Positions 24,578 through 34,899 of a DNA stretch of 64,000 nt are shown here, in pieces. The notes under the pieces were generated by a model. That model was not told where the DNA came from, searched no databases, and saw nothing but the letters and a program-made list of their open reading frames with translations. Numbering within the stretch: position 1 is the first letter of the stretch; each line of letters opens with the position of its first letter. A program made the position numbers and the translations under genes. The DNA is taken from assembly GCA_029582155.1 (NCBI GenBank), contig CM055901.1, positions 24,523,657 through 24,587,656 of the forward strand. The letters run 5' to 3'. Origin of the DNA: Panopea generosa (lineage: Eukaryota > Mollusca > Bivalvia > Adapedonta > Hiatellidae).

Positions 24578-24679
24578 TTCTAGGAATGGGCATGGATGAT
24601 ACTAGGATGGACTTGTCCCAGTTAGAGGAAGGATCCGGGAGAAGTGTCCCATCTACTCCACTACACACATCAGCACCAG
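24578..24679 (+). CDS. TPR: TPR exon l (GRSVPSTPL)
   Basis: Acceptor ttgatcag, donor G|GTCAGT, phase 1 on both sides. It encodes LGMGMDDTRM...GSGRSVPSTPLHTSAP, matching the LGMYETPL...GGRSVPTTPL segment of vertebrate TPR. Confidence 0.93.
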
Positions 24680-24710
24680 GTCAGTTCACAATCTGTAGTG
24701 TTCAAATACC

Positions 24711-25181
24711 AGGGGCGTTCAGAAAGTTCATACACTTATTTATATAATTTATGCAGTGATAAATATTGTTATTGTATTTGAATAAAAATGGAAATGTAAC
24801 ATATTTTGAAACATTTAGCATGATACATCAACTTTTTAGAAAATAAGGTGCTATTCAAACCATGAAAGTTACATAATTATGTTGGGGAAAAATGGCGATG
24901 TAATCACCAAAACTGACGTCAGTATTAGAAACATGTGCTTTTGTTTCATATTTACTATGGCACTTTTTCTTAAAATATTCGCTTTTGTAGTCTGAGCATT
25001 TGTTCCACCGTTTACTCCATTGAGAGAACATGTCAAAATATGAAGATCGTATGCTGCACACAATGCTGTAAAGCACATTTTGATTCCAATGTCCGCTGGA
25101 TGCAGAAAAATCACACCCGATACGTCCCGATAATCTCAAATACAGACATTTATTTCCTGACGCATTGTGTTTCTTGCACAC
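24711..25181 (-). pseudogene. mariner-like transposase C-terminal remnant (minus)
   Basis: Near 24711 'ggcgttcagaaagttcatac' resembles a mariner terminal repeat. On the minus strand 24855-25181 is open, and its middle contains QWSKRWNKCSDYKSEYFKKK, like the W..R..KC....EYFEK end of mariner transposases. The catalytic part and the opposite end were not found, so it is a truncated copy. The C-terminal match alone is modest evidence. Confidence 0.5.
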
Positions 25182-25777
25182 TGCTTTGTAAACACTAGTG
25201 CACGCGCATCATCGGATGAATTTCAAGAGCATCAGGTTACTACTGCACCTCTTTCTAAAAAATGATGCGCACATGTAGCATAAACAATGTCATCAGAAGG
25301 TCTCTGTTACTGTTGCGAGTTGTAAATATGCAAACTTTTTGCCAACCTTGAATACTTCTTGTGTTATAGTTTCACTGAATCGAAACAGTGTTATCATTAT
25401 GATAAACATTTCAATCAGCGGCGTAGCTGCCTTTACAGAATAACACCGGGCTTGCACAGCTAAAGGTTCACACAGTGCAATGGTGAATTATCTTCATTTT
25501 CACAATGTTGCATCATTTAAAATTATAATGATTTAGTTAAAATGTCTTGAAAATGGGACTCACACTTTCATTTTTTGGACTCACAGATTTGTAGTCCAGC
25601 GAGTTCTGGGACTCGTACATTGGAGTTTGTAAATAAATCCCTGATGCTGTAAGATAATATGGCATTTCTCAAGCACCACCATAGATATTTCTTTCGTATG
25701 TGATGGTATGAAACAATAATGACAAATGTGTAGTAATGTTTAGTCATCAGAATATAAATCAGTGTTTCTGCCTGCAG
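25182..25777. other. TPR intron, unassigned
   Basis: The part at about 25540-25640 ('ggactcacagatttgtagtc', 'ggactcgtacattggagttt') reads like decayed transposon sequence, but no terminal repeats or target duplication could be defined. Confidence 0.3.
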
Positions 25778-25916
25778 TTACCTTAATTTCTGAAGTATCG
25801 GAAACCAGCCAACAGGAATCCACTGTAGTAACCAGTCAATCAGAGCTTGATACACAAGGGGAAGAGGACCAGGGGGAGGTGCAGTTGGAGGAAGAGGACC
25901 AAGAAGGAGAAGATGA
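25778..25916 (+). CDS. TPR: TPR exon m (acidic, Ser/Gln-rich)
   Basis: Acceptor ctgcctgcag, donor GA|GTAAGT. It encodes VTLISEVSETSQQESTVV... followed by a Glu/Asp/Gln run. Position and composition match the segment after GRSVPTTPL in vertebrate TPR. Confidence 0.88.
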
Positions 25917-26279
25917 GTAAGTATTTTGTCATAACTTCCTCAGTCCTTTTCTTTGTTAGTTGTAAATACATGTGTCAATTGTACACACTGAAAATTCAAT
26001 ATCATTCAATTTCATATTTTAGAGAAAATAAACATATCAGGATTTTTTAAAAATTTTAAACGTAGCGGCTTTAAAAAAAACTTCCTCAATATATTATGTC
26101 CATATGTACTCTCATATTGCCATTAAGATGTCATTTTAACAAGCCAAAATAATAATTGAAAAGAGGTTTCCTAACTTGGCCTATGTCTCCAAGTTGGAAT
26201 AGATTTCCTGCTTAAAAGTTGCAGCATATTTCTCGATGTATTAAATGAGTCTTGTCTTCATTTTGATTTGATTTGATCC

Positions 26280-27133
26280 TTCATGCTGGTTCTATTTTCT
26301 GATTCACTTTCATCTCTTCAAGCCATAGATGGCATGAAAGATGATAATCCTCTTGTTCTTCGACTTTTAAATAAATACAATGTACTATGTAAAGATAATA
26401 CTATTGTTTTCTGCTGGCTTCCTAGCCATACAGGAATTCGAGGAAACGATAAAGCTGATAAAGCTTGAATATTATTACTTTTAAACTGCCATTTACAGAT
26501 TTCAAATCTCATATTAATAAATAAATTTTTAGTTCATGGCAGTCCTCTTGGGATCTTGCTATAAATAACAAATTATATGTTATAAAACTAAAACTTGGCG
26601 AATGGCATCCAAGCAATAGGTGTATTCGTCGAGAAGAAGTTGTATTAGCTCGGTGTAGAATTGGGCATAAACGCTATACACATTCATATCTTATAAACAT
26701 GAACCTGTTCCAGAGTGTGTCCCTGTTTTGCACCGCTTTCTGTGAAGCACATACTGGTTGACTGTGTAGACTTTTCTCCAATGCGAGAAAAGTACTACAG
26801 AGTCGACAGTATGAATGAATTATTTGATAAAATTGATGTTTCACATATATTTGGTTTCCTTAAAGAGGTTAAGCATTTTAATCATTTTTAGTACAATTAT
26901 TATATTATTGACCTTGTTCATTTATTTGTTTGTTTACATGTATTTTTCATTTATTTATTTTTAAATAACTTTCATTTATTTATTTGTAAATAGTTTTAAT
27001 AAATTTTTAACCGTATTTATTTAATATATTTTTTTGTCATCATCACTGTTCATTAATCTTTGCGCGCACAAAATGACCTATTTATGTGTCGACGTGCTGT
27101 AAAACACCATTCATTCATTCATTCATGCTGGTT
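26280..27133 (+). mobile_element. 5'-truncated LINE insertion with RNase H remnant and 12-bp target duplication
   Basis: Flanked by TTCATGCTGGTT at 26280-26291 and 27122-27133. The body starts abruptly with LFSDSLSSLQAI, then VFCWLPSHTGIRGNDKADKA (RNase H-like), a shifted frame with AFCEAHTG/VKHILVDCVDF (the usual zinc-knuckle-like end of such LINEs), AT-rich 3' UTR, 'gtgtcgacgtgctgtaaaac' and a CATT repeat tail. Several frameshifts and stops make it inactive. Truncation, tail and target duplication are classic signs of target-primed reverse transcription. It is a non-LTR element with RNase H; the exact clade is unknown. Confidence 0.9.
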
Positions 27134-27895
27134 GACATGTTTATCCTGGAGTCACCAAATTTGGTCTATAGTTATGTTATTGGTAGGTCTGTACTTATTT
27201 CAGGTGACCTTGACTGTGAAAACATTATATAAACTTAGCGCATACAACACAAAAAACTTTTGTAGCTTGTTTCTCAGAAAATGTTTGGTCTGGAGTCACC
27301 AAATTGGGTCAAAAGTCATGTTTTTGGTAGTACTGCTCAATACCGCATGGCCTTTAACATTAAGGATTTGCAGTTAATTCCGATTTTCAGTAACTGTTTG
27401 GCCAGGAGTCACCAACTTCTCCAAACTATACACCATTGTTTGAATGATCTTCACTTGTGTATAATTAATTTTGTCTACAAAATGTTAAGTTTTGTTGCAT
27501 TAAGCTTTGTTTCTTTGCATCTGTTTGCCACAAGAGTCTGATGAGTAACATGTCTCAAAACCATGCTCTTATCTTTAATAGTGGATAGTTAATTTTTAAT
27601 TCCATGTAATTCCATGGAATTCTCTTGTTATGAAAACAAATCATTGTTGAATTTCATTGTTTGCTGTGCTCCGACCCAGTATTTTTCATTAGTCATTTTT
27701 AAGAAAAATGGACAGAAATCATGAAAAGAAAAAGGTCAAACACTTCGAAAATCAATAAAAAAATAATTGAGTAGCCACAATTTTCAGTGAGTTAGTAGGA
27801 GCACAGCAAACAATTTATTTTTTAAAGACGATCTTACGTCATTTATTTGATATAAATAATTCTTTTGAGTTTTTTTGTTGTTGTTTATTTTTCAG
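27134..27895. repeat. TPR intron with degenerate 'ggagtcaccaaatt' repeats
   Basis: About 27134-27420 has three diverged units built on 'tggagtcaccaaat' followed by 'gt(c)atgtt(t)ttggtag'. The rest has no recognised content. Confidence 0.45.
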
Positions 27896-27978
27896 AGAAG
27901 ACTTAGTTGGGGATCTTGGGGTTGAAGATTCTCAGGATGGTGACCTTGACCCTGGCACGGAGGACAAACAGCATGCTG
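27896..27978 (+). CDS. TPR: TPR exon n (acidic)
   Basis: Acceptor tatttttcag, donor G|GTAATT. It encodes EDLVGDLGVEDSQDGDLDPG plus a short tail, about 27 residues. The call rests on phase, splice sites and acidic composition. Confidence 0.82.
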
Positions 27979-28123
27979 GTAATTAATGGTTGTAGTAAAC
28001 AGTTAAAATTCATTCAGCAAATTGCAAAAGTGTTATAATGTCATCTTCCATGTTGAACTAAAATATAGAACTGTATAGAAAATTAGACATTTCTAATTAG
28101 ATCATTTTTTCAGGAGACATGAA

Positions 28124-29089
28124 GTTATCACCAGGCCTTCTAAAATTGCTGATTTTTCGGTTTTTGGACCGATTTCTGTAGTTCAAAACCAGTTTTCATT
28201 TCAAAGTTTAATAAAAAATCGGTCCAGATATTTTCAAAGTTTAATAAAAACTCAGTCCAGATATTTTCTATCAGTCATATAAAATCTCATAAATTGCTCT
28301 AACAATGCCATACTGACCTGTGAAATATGCTTTGCAGAATATCATTTGACCCAATAATCCGATTGTTTTGTCACCTGCTGTGCAAAATGATGTCAATTTT
28401 GATTAAACCATTAACAATATTAGGGGGAGTTTATTGGAAGAGTCTTTCACTATGTATCATGCCTTCGATGTGTGATCAGCGACCCATAGCATTCTGTCGG
28501 TTCATCAAAAGATTGTGTTTGCGTCCATAATTTCTTTGATATACCGCTAGCCAAAGCTGGGACAGTCGGACCGAATATTGTTTGCATCATTAAAATATTT
28601 GAAAAACGTGCAGTGTTATTGTTTGTTTCATTTTTTTAAAAAATAACTTTAATTATATATATGAGCTGGTTTTGGTAATTGTACTAAGTGGCTAGCTACA
28701 GCACAATGCATATCAAAAATAGAAAGTTGAATGAACCGTTACATTGGTTTCCACGGTGATTATTTCACGCTGCTTCCGGTACTTGCGACACTTCCAGTTT
28801 TTTAATATATTGAAATAATGAAAATTATCCAGTAAAGCGGAAACATAATGTCAGTCATTAAAATGTACACATTGTGATAAAGTATGTTATGAATAATACA
28901 CAAATAAACTTGAAATAGTTCACTATTAATGAAAAAACGGAGAAAATACATGGTGCAGCTGACATGGTGGGTGGGGTATGCATATATGTAAAGGCATATA
29001 GTGATTTTTTTTAAATAAGTGCGATTTTTGCGGTATCAAAAAACCTGGATCGATTTGCATTTTGGAATTTTAGAAGGCCTGGTTATCAC
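28124..29089. mobile_element. hAT-like non-autonomous element with 8-bp target duplication
   Basis: Element 28132-29081 begins CAGGCCTTCTAAAATT and ends with the exact reverse complement. GTTATCAC occurs directly outside both ends (28124-28131 and 29082-29089). An 8-bp duplication and ends starting with CAG fit the hAT superfamily. The 950-bp interior has no transposase; a frame at 28327-28530 is not recognisable. Confidence 0.85.
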
Positions 29090-29568
29090 TCATATTTTCA
29101 CCAAAATATGAAGATGACAATTATAATTATGGATATGTGAATCTGGACTGTTGATATGATAATTTCTGAACATGATCAAATACCGGTAGATCTATAATGT
29201 GAAATATAACTGTTGTATGTCAGTAGAAATAACAAAGGAGATACAACTTTTACATTCATTTGTGTATGTGACTGCATTTTTAAGCATGTTTTTAACTTTA
29301 AAAGAGAAATTGAAAAAAAAAAGAAAAAAGGTTAATATTTATTTAAAAAAACAGGGTTATTTATTAATTACCTGTCTCGTTTATTAATTGTTATATGGCA
29401 CTATTGGAAAAATAATAAACATATGATATTCTCAAGCTTGACGGATGGTTGGGCGGATATTTAATATCGGTTTAATGTTAACTCAAACAGAACTTGGTTC
29501 TACTCAGATTGATCCTGTGGTCTTTCTCCACTTACATTTTAACTTATTGTACCTTTGATCTGACAAAG
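29090..29568. other. TPR intron, nothing recognised
   Basis: AT-rich, no repeat partner or coding similarity seen. Confidence 0.4.
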
Positions 29569-29652
29569 ATGTGAGCGGTGATGCAGCAGAGGCCAGTACT
29601 AGCAGGGATGAGATGCCATCAAGTCCTTCCAATGACAGGTCACAAGATGCAG
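29569..29652 (+). CDS. TPR: TPR exon o (Ser-rich)
   Basis: Acceptor ctgacaaag, donor G|GTACCA. It encodes VSGDAAEASTSRDEMPSSPS plus a short end. Like vertebrate TPR it is Ser-rich just before the basic tail. Confidence 0.82.
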
Positions 29653-30320
29653 GTACCATCTCTCTTTTCTCTATAACAGATCACTAAGCCAATACATTAA
29701 GTTAAAGAATTAGCTAATTTTTCATGTCAAGTCTAGAATAAAATTCCTGAACTCTCTTAAAAAGTTTAAATTTAAATTATTTTAAACAAGTTGTTGTTGA
29801 ATAGTCTTTAGTGTCACTTATAACAATTTTTCAATCAGTAAAACAATAATTAAGTTTAATACAAAAGTACAGGGTAAGGTGATTTAAGGGATTTTACTGT
29901 GGCCCTTAATTTAAAAAATGGGTGAATATATATATATTTTAACAAAGTTTCTTTACTGGAAGAAGAGAAGTCTGAAAAAGCTTGTGAAATATATGATTTT
30001 TGTCTTGTAGAAGGAAAATATAATCAAAGTAGTTTTTCAGTTTGAAGCATCATGTTTCAGCAATTAAAATAAAAAAAATGAAACCCTTAATTGTTCAATT
30101 TACTGTTTGATATTGAGCTTATTTACCCACAATTTTTGGAAGGCTGTCGTGTGGACTACAATTTTGTTTATATAACCGTTGTTATACTGTGAACTGAGAT
30201 TTCATTTCCTCCGACCTTTAAAATAGTTTAAAAAGTTTTAAAATGCAATTGCCATAGCAGAGGACTTAGAGCTTCAAAATTGTATCCATATTTTATAATC
30301 TGACAAGAAAAATTAAAGAA
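29653..30320. other. TPR last intron, unique part
   Basis: AT-rich, no recognised content; it leads into the 25-bp array. Confidence 0.4.
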
Positions 30321-31126
30321 ATCAGGTACATAGCTCATTGTTTATATCAGGAACTTATCTCATTGTTTTTATCAGGCACGTAGCTCATTGTTTATATCTG
30401 ACACATAGCTTATTGTTTATATCAGGCACATAACTCATTGTTTACATTAGACACATAACCTTAGTGTTTATATCAGGCACATAACTCATTGCTTATATCA
30501 GGTACATAGTACATTGTTTATATCATGCACATAATTGATTGTTTAAATCAGACACATTACTCATTGTTTATATCAGGCAATAAATTTTTTGTTTATATCA
30601 GGCACGTTACTCATTGTTTAAATTAGATACATAGCTCAGAGTTTATATCAGGCACAAAACTCATTGTTTATATCAGGGACATAGCTAATTGTTTATATCA
30701 GGCACAAAGCTCATTGTTAATATCAGGCACATAACTCATTGTTTATATCAGGCACATAACTCAAGGTTTATATCAGGCACATAACTCATTGTTTATATCA
30801 GGCACATAGCGCATTGTATATATCAGGAACATAGCTCATTGTTTATATCAGGCACATAGCTTATTGTTTATATCAGGCACATAGCTCATTGTTTATGTCA
30901 GGCACATAATTCATTGTTTAAATCAGGCACATAGCTCATTGTTTATATCAGGCACATAGCTCATTGTTTATATCAGGCACATAGCTCATTGTTTATGTCA
31001 GGCACATAATTCATTGTTTATATCAGGCCCATAACTCATTGTTTTCATCAGGCACATAGCTCATTGTTTATATCCAGCACTTAACTCCTTGTTTATATCC
31101 AGCACTTAACTCATTGTTTCTGGCAG
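30321..31126. repeat. 25-bp minisatellite abutting the last TPR acceptor, about 32 units
   Basis: The unit is roughly ggcacatagctcattgttta plus tatca. The last unit, 'aactcattgtttctggcag|gc', is the splice acceptor of the terminal exon. Many units carry 'atatcag|gcac', a similar AG in the same register. Confidence 0.95.
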
Positions 31127-31383
31127 GCAAACCCAAGATACAGAAAATAGTGTGGGATGCTCGACATGCCCAGATGACAGCTAGCCAAGCTCCAGTTGTT
31201 GGTCAACCCATACAGAGTATCGGTACAGTAACACAGCAGTACAGACCAGCCAGAGGAGGCATACCACAGAGAGGCACCCCTACCACTGTCCGCGGTGGCA
31301 ATAGAGGGGGATTTCCAAGGGGACAGTCTGCGAGGAGATCAATGAGAGGCCGTGGAGGGATGTATCCACGAAGACCGTACTGA
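31127..31383 (+). CDS. TPR: TPR last exon (Arg/Gly-rich C-terminus and stop)
   Basis: Acceptor tttctggcag at 31126, stop TGA at 31381-31383. It encodes about 85 residues: GKPKIQKIVWDARHAQ, a Gln/Val-rich middle, and a tail with RGGIPQRG, RGGNRGGFPRG and RGRGG. The Arg/Gly tail fits the end of animal TPR and could bind RNA or be arginine-methylated (inference). The acceptor lies inside the last unit of a 25-bp minisatellite. Confidence 0.93.
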
Positions 31384-31710
31384 TTTTGGGACAATAAAAA
31401 AATGTATTTGTGACTGATGGCGAGTTGGAAACTACTGTGATGATGATTTTGATATAGACAACCCATGTACTGTGTAGTAGAAGATCTTCCTGTTCTAACT
31501 TAAGTGAAGAAAAATGTATTTGAGATCAGTGATAAAGAACATCAGCACATACACATTTAGATAATATATCAATAACTACACTTTGTATTTTATGAAGAAC
31601 GATGACATAAATATATATTAATCTGTGTAATGTCCTGCAAACAAACATGGACTTCTAATCTTTTTCATGAAAGTGAAATAAACTATTTCATGTGCAACAG
31701 TAATATTTTG
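31384..31710 (+). other. TPR: TPR 3' UTR with candidate poly(A) signals
   Basis: AATAAA hexamers occur at 31393-31398, 14 bases after the stop codon ends, and at 31677-31682, about 300 bases after it. The second is the more plausible main site. The exact cleavage point cannot be seen. Confidence 0.6.
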
Positions 31711-31936
31711 TATTGGTATTGGCAGTGATGTTGTGGGTGGTTTCATTTGTAACACCTTAATAGAAATAGTTGCAGTCCTAAAATGTTATCATGCTTGGCT
31801 ACATGATTAACAACCAGGAACCCACCTGTGAACTCATTGAATGTAGCCTGAGAGTAAATGTCATTAATATGTAAGCCTTCACGAAGTCTCAATCTATGTT
31901 CATTTATGAGTATGAAGTTTCACTGATAGACACACA

Positions 31937-32594
31937 CAGGGTTCGACATTAACTCGGAAAAACTACTAGACCTAACCAAACTTTCGCTAGCCCAGACCAA
32001 TACCATTAATATCAATAAATCGTAAATTAGTCTTCTAATGTTATAAAATATAGAAGGGAAATAATCGATACTGGAAGAGTTACGCCGCTTAATATACTGC
32101 ATCATTAGAACAAGTTAGAGTAATTCCGCTTAGTTGGGGCTGCTTAGTAATGCTCCAAATTATTGATAATCAATAATATTACATGCTCTTCAGCAGGTGC
32201 ATTATAATTGATCCAATGTTAAACATTCTCAGCTCAGGTTTTGGGGCTTTTTAACTGATTTCTTAATTTTGATTAAACATGACCAGTCGGGCTACCCACG
32301 CTCCAGTAAAACATGACCGGACCTAGTATTTACTAGACTTGGTCGGACATGAGTTAACCCTTTACTCCAAAGATACCAATTACAGAAGGCCTTTGAAAAC
32401 AGTGCAGGAAGAGTTCAGATTGCTCGTAACGAGCAATCTGAACACTTCCTGCACTGTTTTCCACTCTGTCAGTTATTATAAACATAATTCACCCAATAAT
32501 TCAAAAGCCTTCTATATTAGAGGTGTCCAAAGGCGTCTTTGTTTAAGGTGTCCAAAGGCGTCTTTATGAAGTAAAGGGTTAATGTCTAACCGAC
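31937..32594. mobile_element. Possible hAT-like element split by a MITE
   Basis: The left end cagggttcgacattaactcg and right end gagttaatgtctaacc are near-inverted copies. GACACACA lies outside the left end and GACACACC outside the right end. The piggyBac-like MITE copy 3 sits in the TTAA of the right end. The right terminus seems to lack its last bases. Confidence 0.5.
32354..32582. mobile_element. piggyBac-like MITE, copy 3
   Basis: TTAACCCTTTACTCC...GAAGTAAAGGGTTAA with the same central hairpin. It has an extra internal duplication of 'aggtgtccaaaggcgtcttt' (about 32520-32564). Confidence 0.82.
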
Positions 32595-32703
32595 ACACCA
32601 TACTCTGAAAGAAATGTTTAATCTTTGGTAATTGGTTTAATTGGCATTGTTTTACTTCATGACTATTTCAGATCAGTAAAGTGTGTAAATAAAAAACATG
32701 TTC

Positions 32704-32783
32704 AGAATCTGTGTATATCAGGAGTTTGTTTACCCATGTATGTAGAATCTGTGTATATCAGGAGTTTGTTTACCCATGTATGT
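32704..32783. repeat. 40-bp exact tandem duplication
   Basis: Two adjacent identical copies starting 'agaatctgtgtatatcagga' and ending 'cccatgtatgt'. Confidence 0.9.
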
Positions 32784-32846
32784 AGATTTTGAGATTCAGC
32801 CAGACCAGACAGTTTGAACTGTGATGTACTGATGCAGCACAAAGTA

Positions 32847-33003
32847 TGCCATAATAAATTAATTGCTGGATAATCATCCCCGTCTGCCCCCTAATTTTCA
32901 TGCGCCTTTAAAATGAAAATAAAAAAATAAAATCCTACCGCCCCCTCCCCATTTTTAAGAAAAATTTGGATGATAATCTAGCAATTAATTTATAATGACC
33001 TTA
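32847..33003. mobile_element. Palindromic MITE family 1, copy 5 (short)
   Basis: Left 'gccataataaattaattgct', right 'ttggatgataatctagcaat' and 'taatttataatgacc'. The A/T core is deleted relative to the other copies. Confidence 0.8.
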
Positions 33004-33954
33004 GGGCTAATTTTCAAACTACACAATCACATGGGTAAATGTTACTTTATACCTCATCTTGTACATAGATTCAGCAAATAGTTTTACATTCCATGAGCTT
33101 TTTTCAAATAGTTCATTAAACCGTAAACTGATGCACTGGTGTCATTGAGTTCAAGGTGGTTTTGAGTATGCTTACAAAAAACAGACGCATGATTTCCACC
33201 TGTGAGTAATTGACATCTTTGACTGGTGGCTCTTCATGCTTGTTTGTTTTATTGTTGTAGGCAATCAGCTGTCACGTGGTACAGGTATTTATTGTTTGAC
33301 TGAAAGGAATTTTGAGTGTTAAAATTATTATAAAGAGATGTTAATACAGAGGTTTTGATAGAAGCAAAATAAGAATGCTGCATACATGTATAGCAGTGAT
33401 ACAAAATTTTACCCCTGTCAATTTGTTGGTAAGAGAAGAATTGGGATAAATATTTTTTTATAGATGGTTGTTTGTGTGCTTCTGAGTGCTTATTACATTT
33501 AATCTTTCAGGCTCTGAATCTTTCAGATTTAATTTGTTTCTCTACCAGAAATTGTTCAATTTAATTAAAAAATTGCTTTATTTGGGTCCAAAATTTCAGA
33601 AGTTGAGATGGTGATAGGGAGTTTGTCCAATTTTAGATTATTTTCACTAATCTTTCTTAATAAATAATATTTGATATATAAAAGAAAAAAATCTTTAATG
33701 TCTTTAATCTTGTGTTTATGTGAGAGAAATGTAAGGGGAGTGAGACAGATGAGGTGACCTCAAATATCTTCATATTGATGTCAGTGTTAGTACATGTGGT
33801 GCATATAAAATGTAGTGCTCATTTGCAACATTTTGTGTTTATATTTTCTGCATTAATACTGTGTTCACTCATCTGCCATCTCCATTAAAGTAAAATGTAA
33901 ATTTGTACCTGTTGTCATTTTAATCAATGACCCATTGGTTTTGATGCACTGTCG
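33004..33954. other. Intergenic, nothing recognised
   Basis: Downstream of TPR. AT-rich, no repeat partner or coding similarity seen. Confidence 0.4.
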
Positions 33955-34236
33955 CCGGGCCCGATTAGCTCAGTCGGTTGTGCGTCTGACTATAAATCCA
34001 GGGGTCGTGAGTTTGAATCCCCCACCCAGCAACAGTCTCCATGATGACTGATATACGACATTGTGTCTCATTATCATTCGTCTCACTACTGATTCAAGTG
34101 GGAAACTTATCAGTTTCTTGCGGAGACGGGATGTGCTCGAGTTCTGGTTAATTCCAGGAAACTGGTTAGGTTAACTGATCATCTGTTAGCCCTCGGTGGC
34201 ATAAAAATGACGCTAAATATTCAATCAATCAATCAA
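33955..34236 (+). mobile_element. SINE family A, copy 4 (best preserved)
   Basis: The head has A box 'ttagctcagtcggttgtgcg' and B box 'gagtttgaatcccccaccc'. The body has 'gattcaagtgggaaacttat' and 'gttaactgatcatctgttag', followed by 'gcataaaaatgacgctaaat' and a CAAT repeat tail. Flanks ttgatgcactgtc and ttgaggcactatc look like a diverged target duplication. Confidence 0.9.
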
Positions 34237-34238
34237 TT

Positions 34239-34700
34239 GAGGCACTATCCCAAGAACAGCTGATGGAAGATATGGTAATGGCCGCTGGCGGATGTCCATC
34301 TGTCATATTGCAACAACAACAACAGTTACACTTATTCTCTCATTACATTTTCAGGTAAAAATGACAAAAACAAATACAAATTTTACATGTAGTGTTAATT
34401 GTGTTGGCTAGTCCTCTCCTGTCACATCCAGTGTATACCCAGTCCGGTCTGCGCACGGCTGTCAATGACCATTGTCATTAGACTCTGGCATGTAGCCAGG
34501 TACTAATACCTCCGTTGTCTCCAGCTTAAACCATGCACAAGCCGATCTTGATACGCACTGTCAGAAGACACAATGACGTAGCCTCGGATTTTATCGTTAT
34601 CTTGAATTTAAGCGTCTTTAATCCAAAAGGAAGTGTGAAGTACATGTAAGTACGTTATCGGGTTGCATAATCAATGAAGTAGTGAATAAGTATTGGTACG
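34239..34700. other. Intergenic, nothing recognised
   Basis: A short CAA run near 34311-34325; otherwise unassigned. Confidence 0.35.
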
Positions 34701-34899
34701 TTCACCATGAATGAAATTACATTATTTGGCTACGTTGAGGAAATCGTGCCATGTGCACTTGCCCCAAGAATATAATCGACAGTGTGGGATACTATCAGTT
34801 ACAACCATGTTATTGATAAATTTGACGGTGCACCAGGAAGCCGGTGTTAAGCATGTTTGTAAGAAATTAATAACACTCTTTCTTAAGTATGCGTGCAAA

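Larger units (their letters stand above)
1549..31383 (+). other. TPR: TPR gene, 3' part (16 exons), nuclear-basket nucleoporin
   Basis: TPR is the scaffold of the nuclear-pore basket; it acts in mRNA export quality control, chromatin exclusion at pores and spindle-checkpoint protein docking (family knowledge). Sixteen exons can be joined with GT-AG borders (one GC-AG) and compatible phases into a 2,202-nt open frame, exactly 734 codons with stop. In order it encodes a short coiled-coil end, a Pro/Thr/Ser-rich stretch with TANIRP and TPTATVMPTT, a basic KRQRE...KRTK cluster that may be the nuclear localisation signal, a long Asp/Glu-rich stretch, the TVPSTPTL...DGFAEA block, GRSVPSTPL, and an Arg/Gly-rich tail. 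These blocks and the roughly 730-residue length match the C-terminal domain of vertebrate TPR as I remember it. The large N-terminal coiled coil must lie upstream of base 1. I am very sure of the family; single exon borders are predictions. Confidence 0.95.

Noticed and set aside
33957..34030. tRNA gene
   Set aside because: The tRNA-like sequence with A and B boxes continues into a SINE body and CAAT tail, and the same unit recurs five more times.
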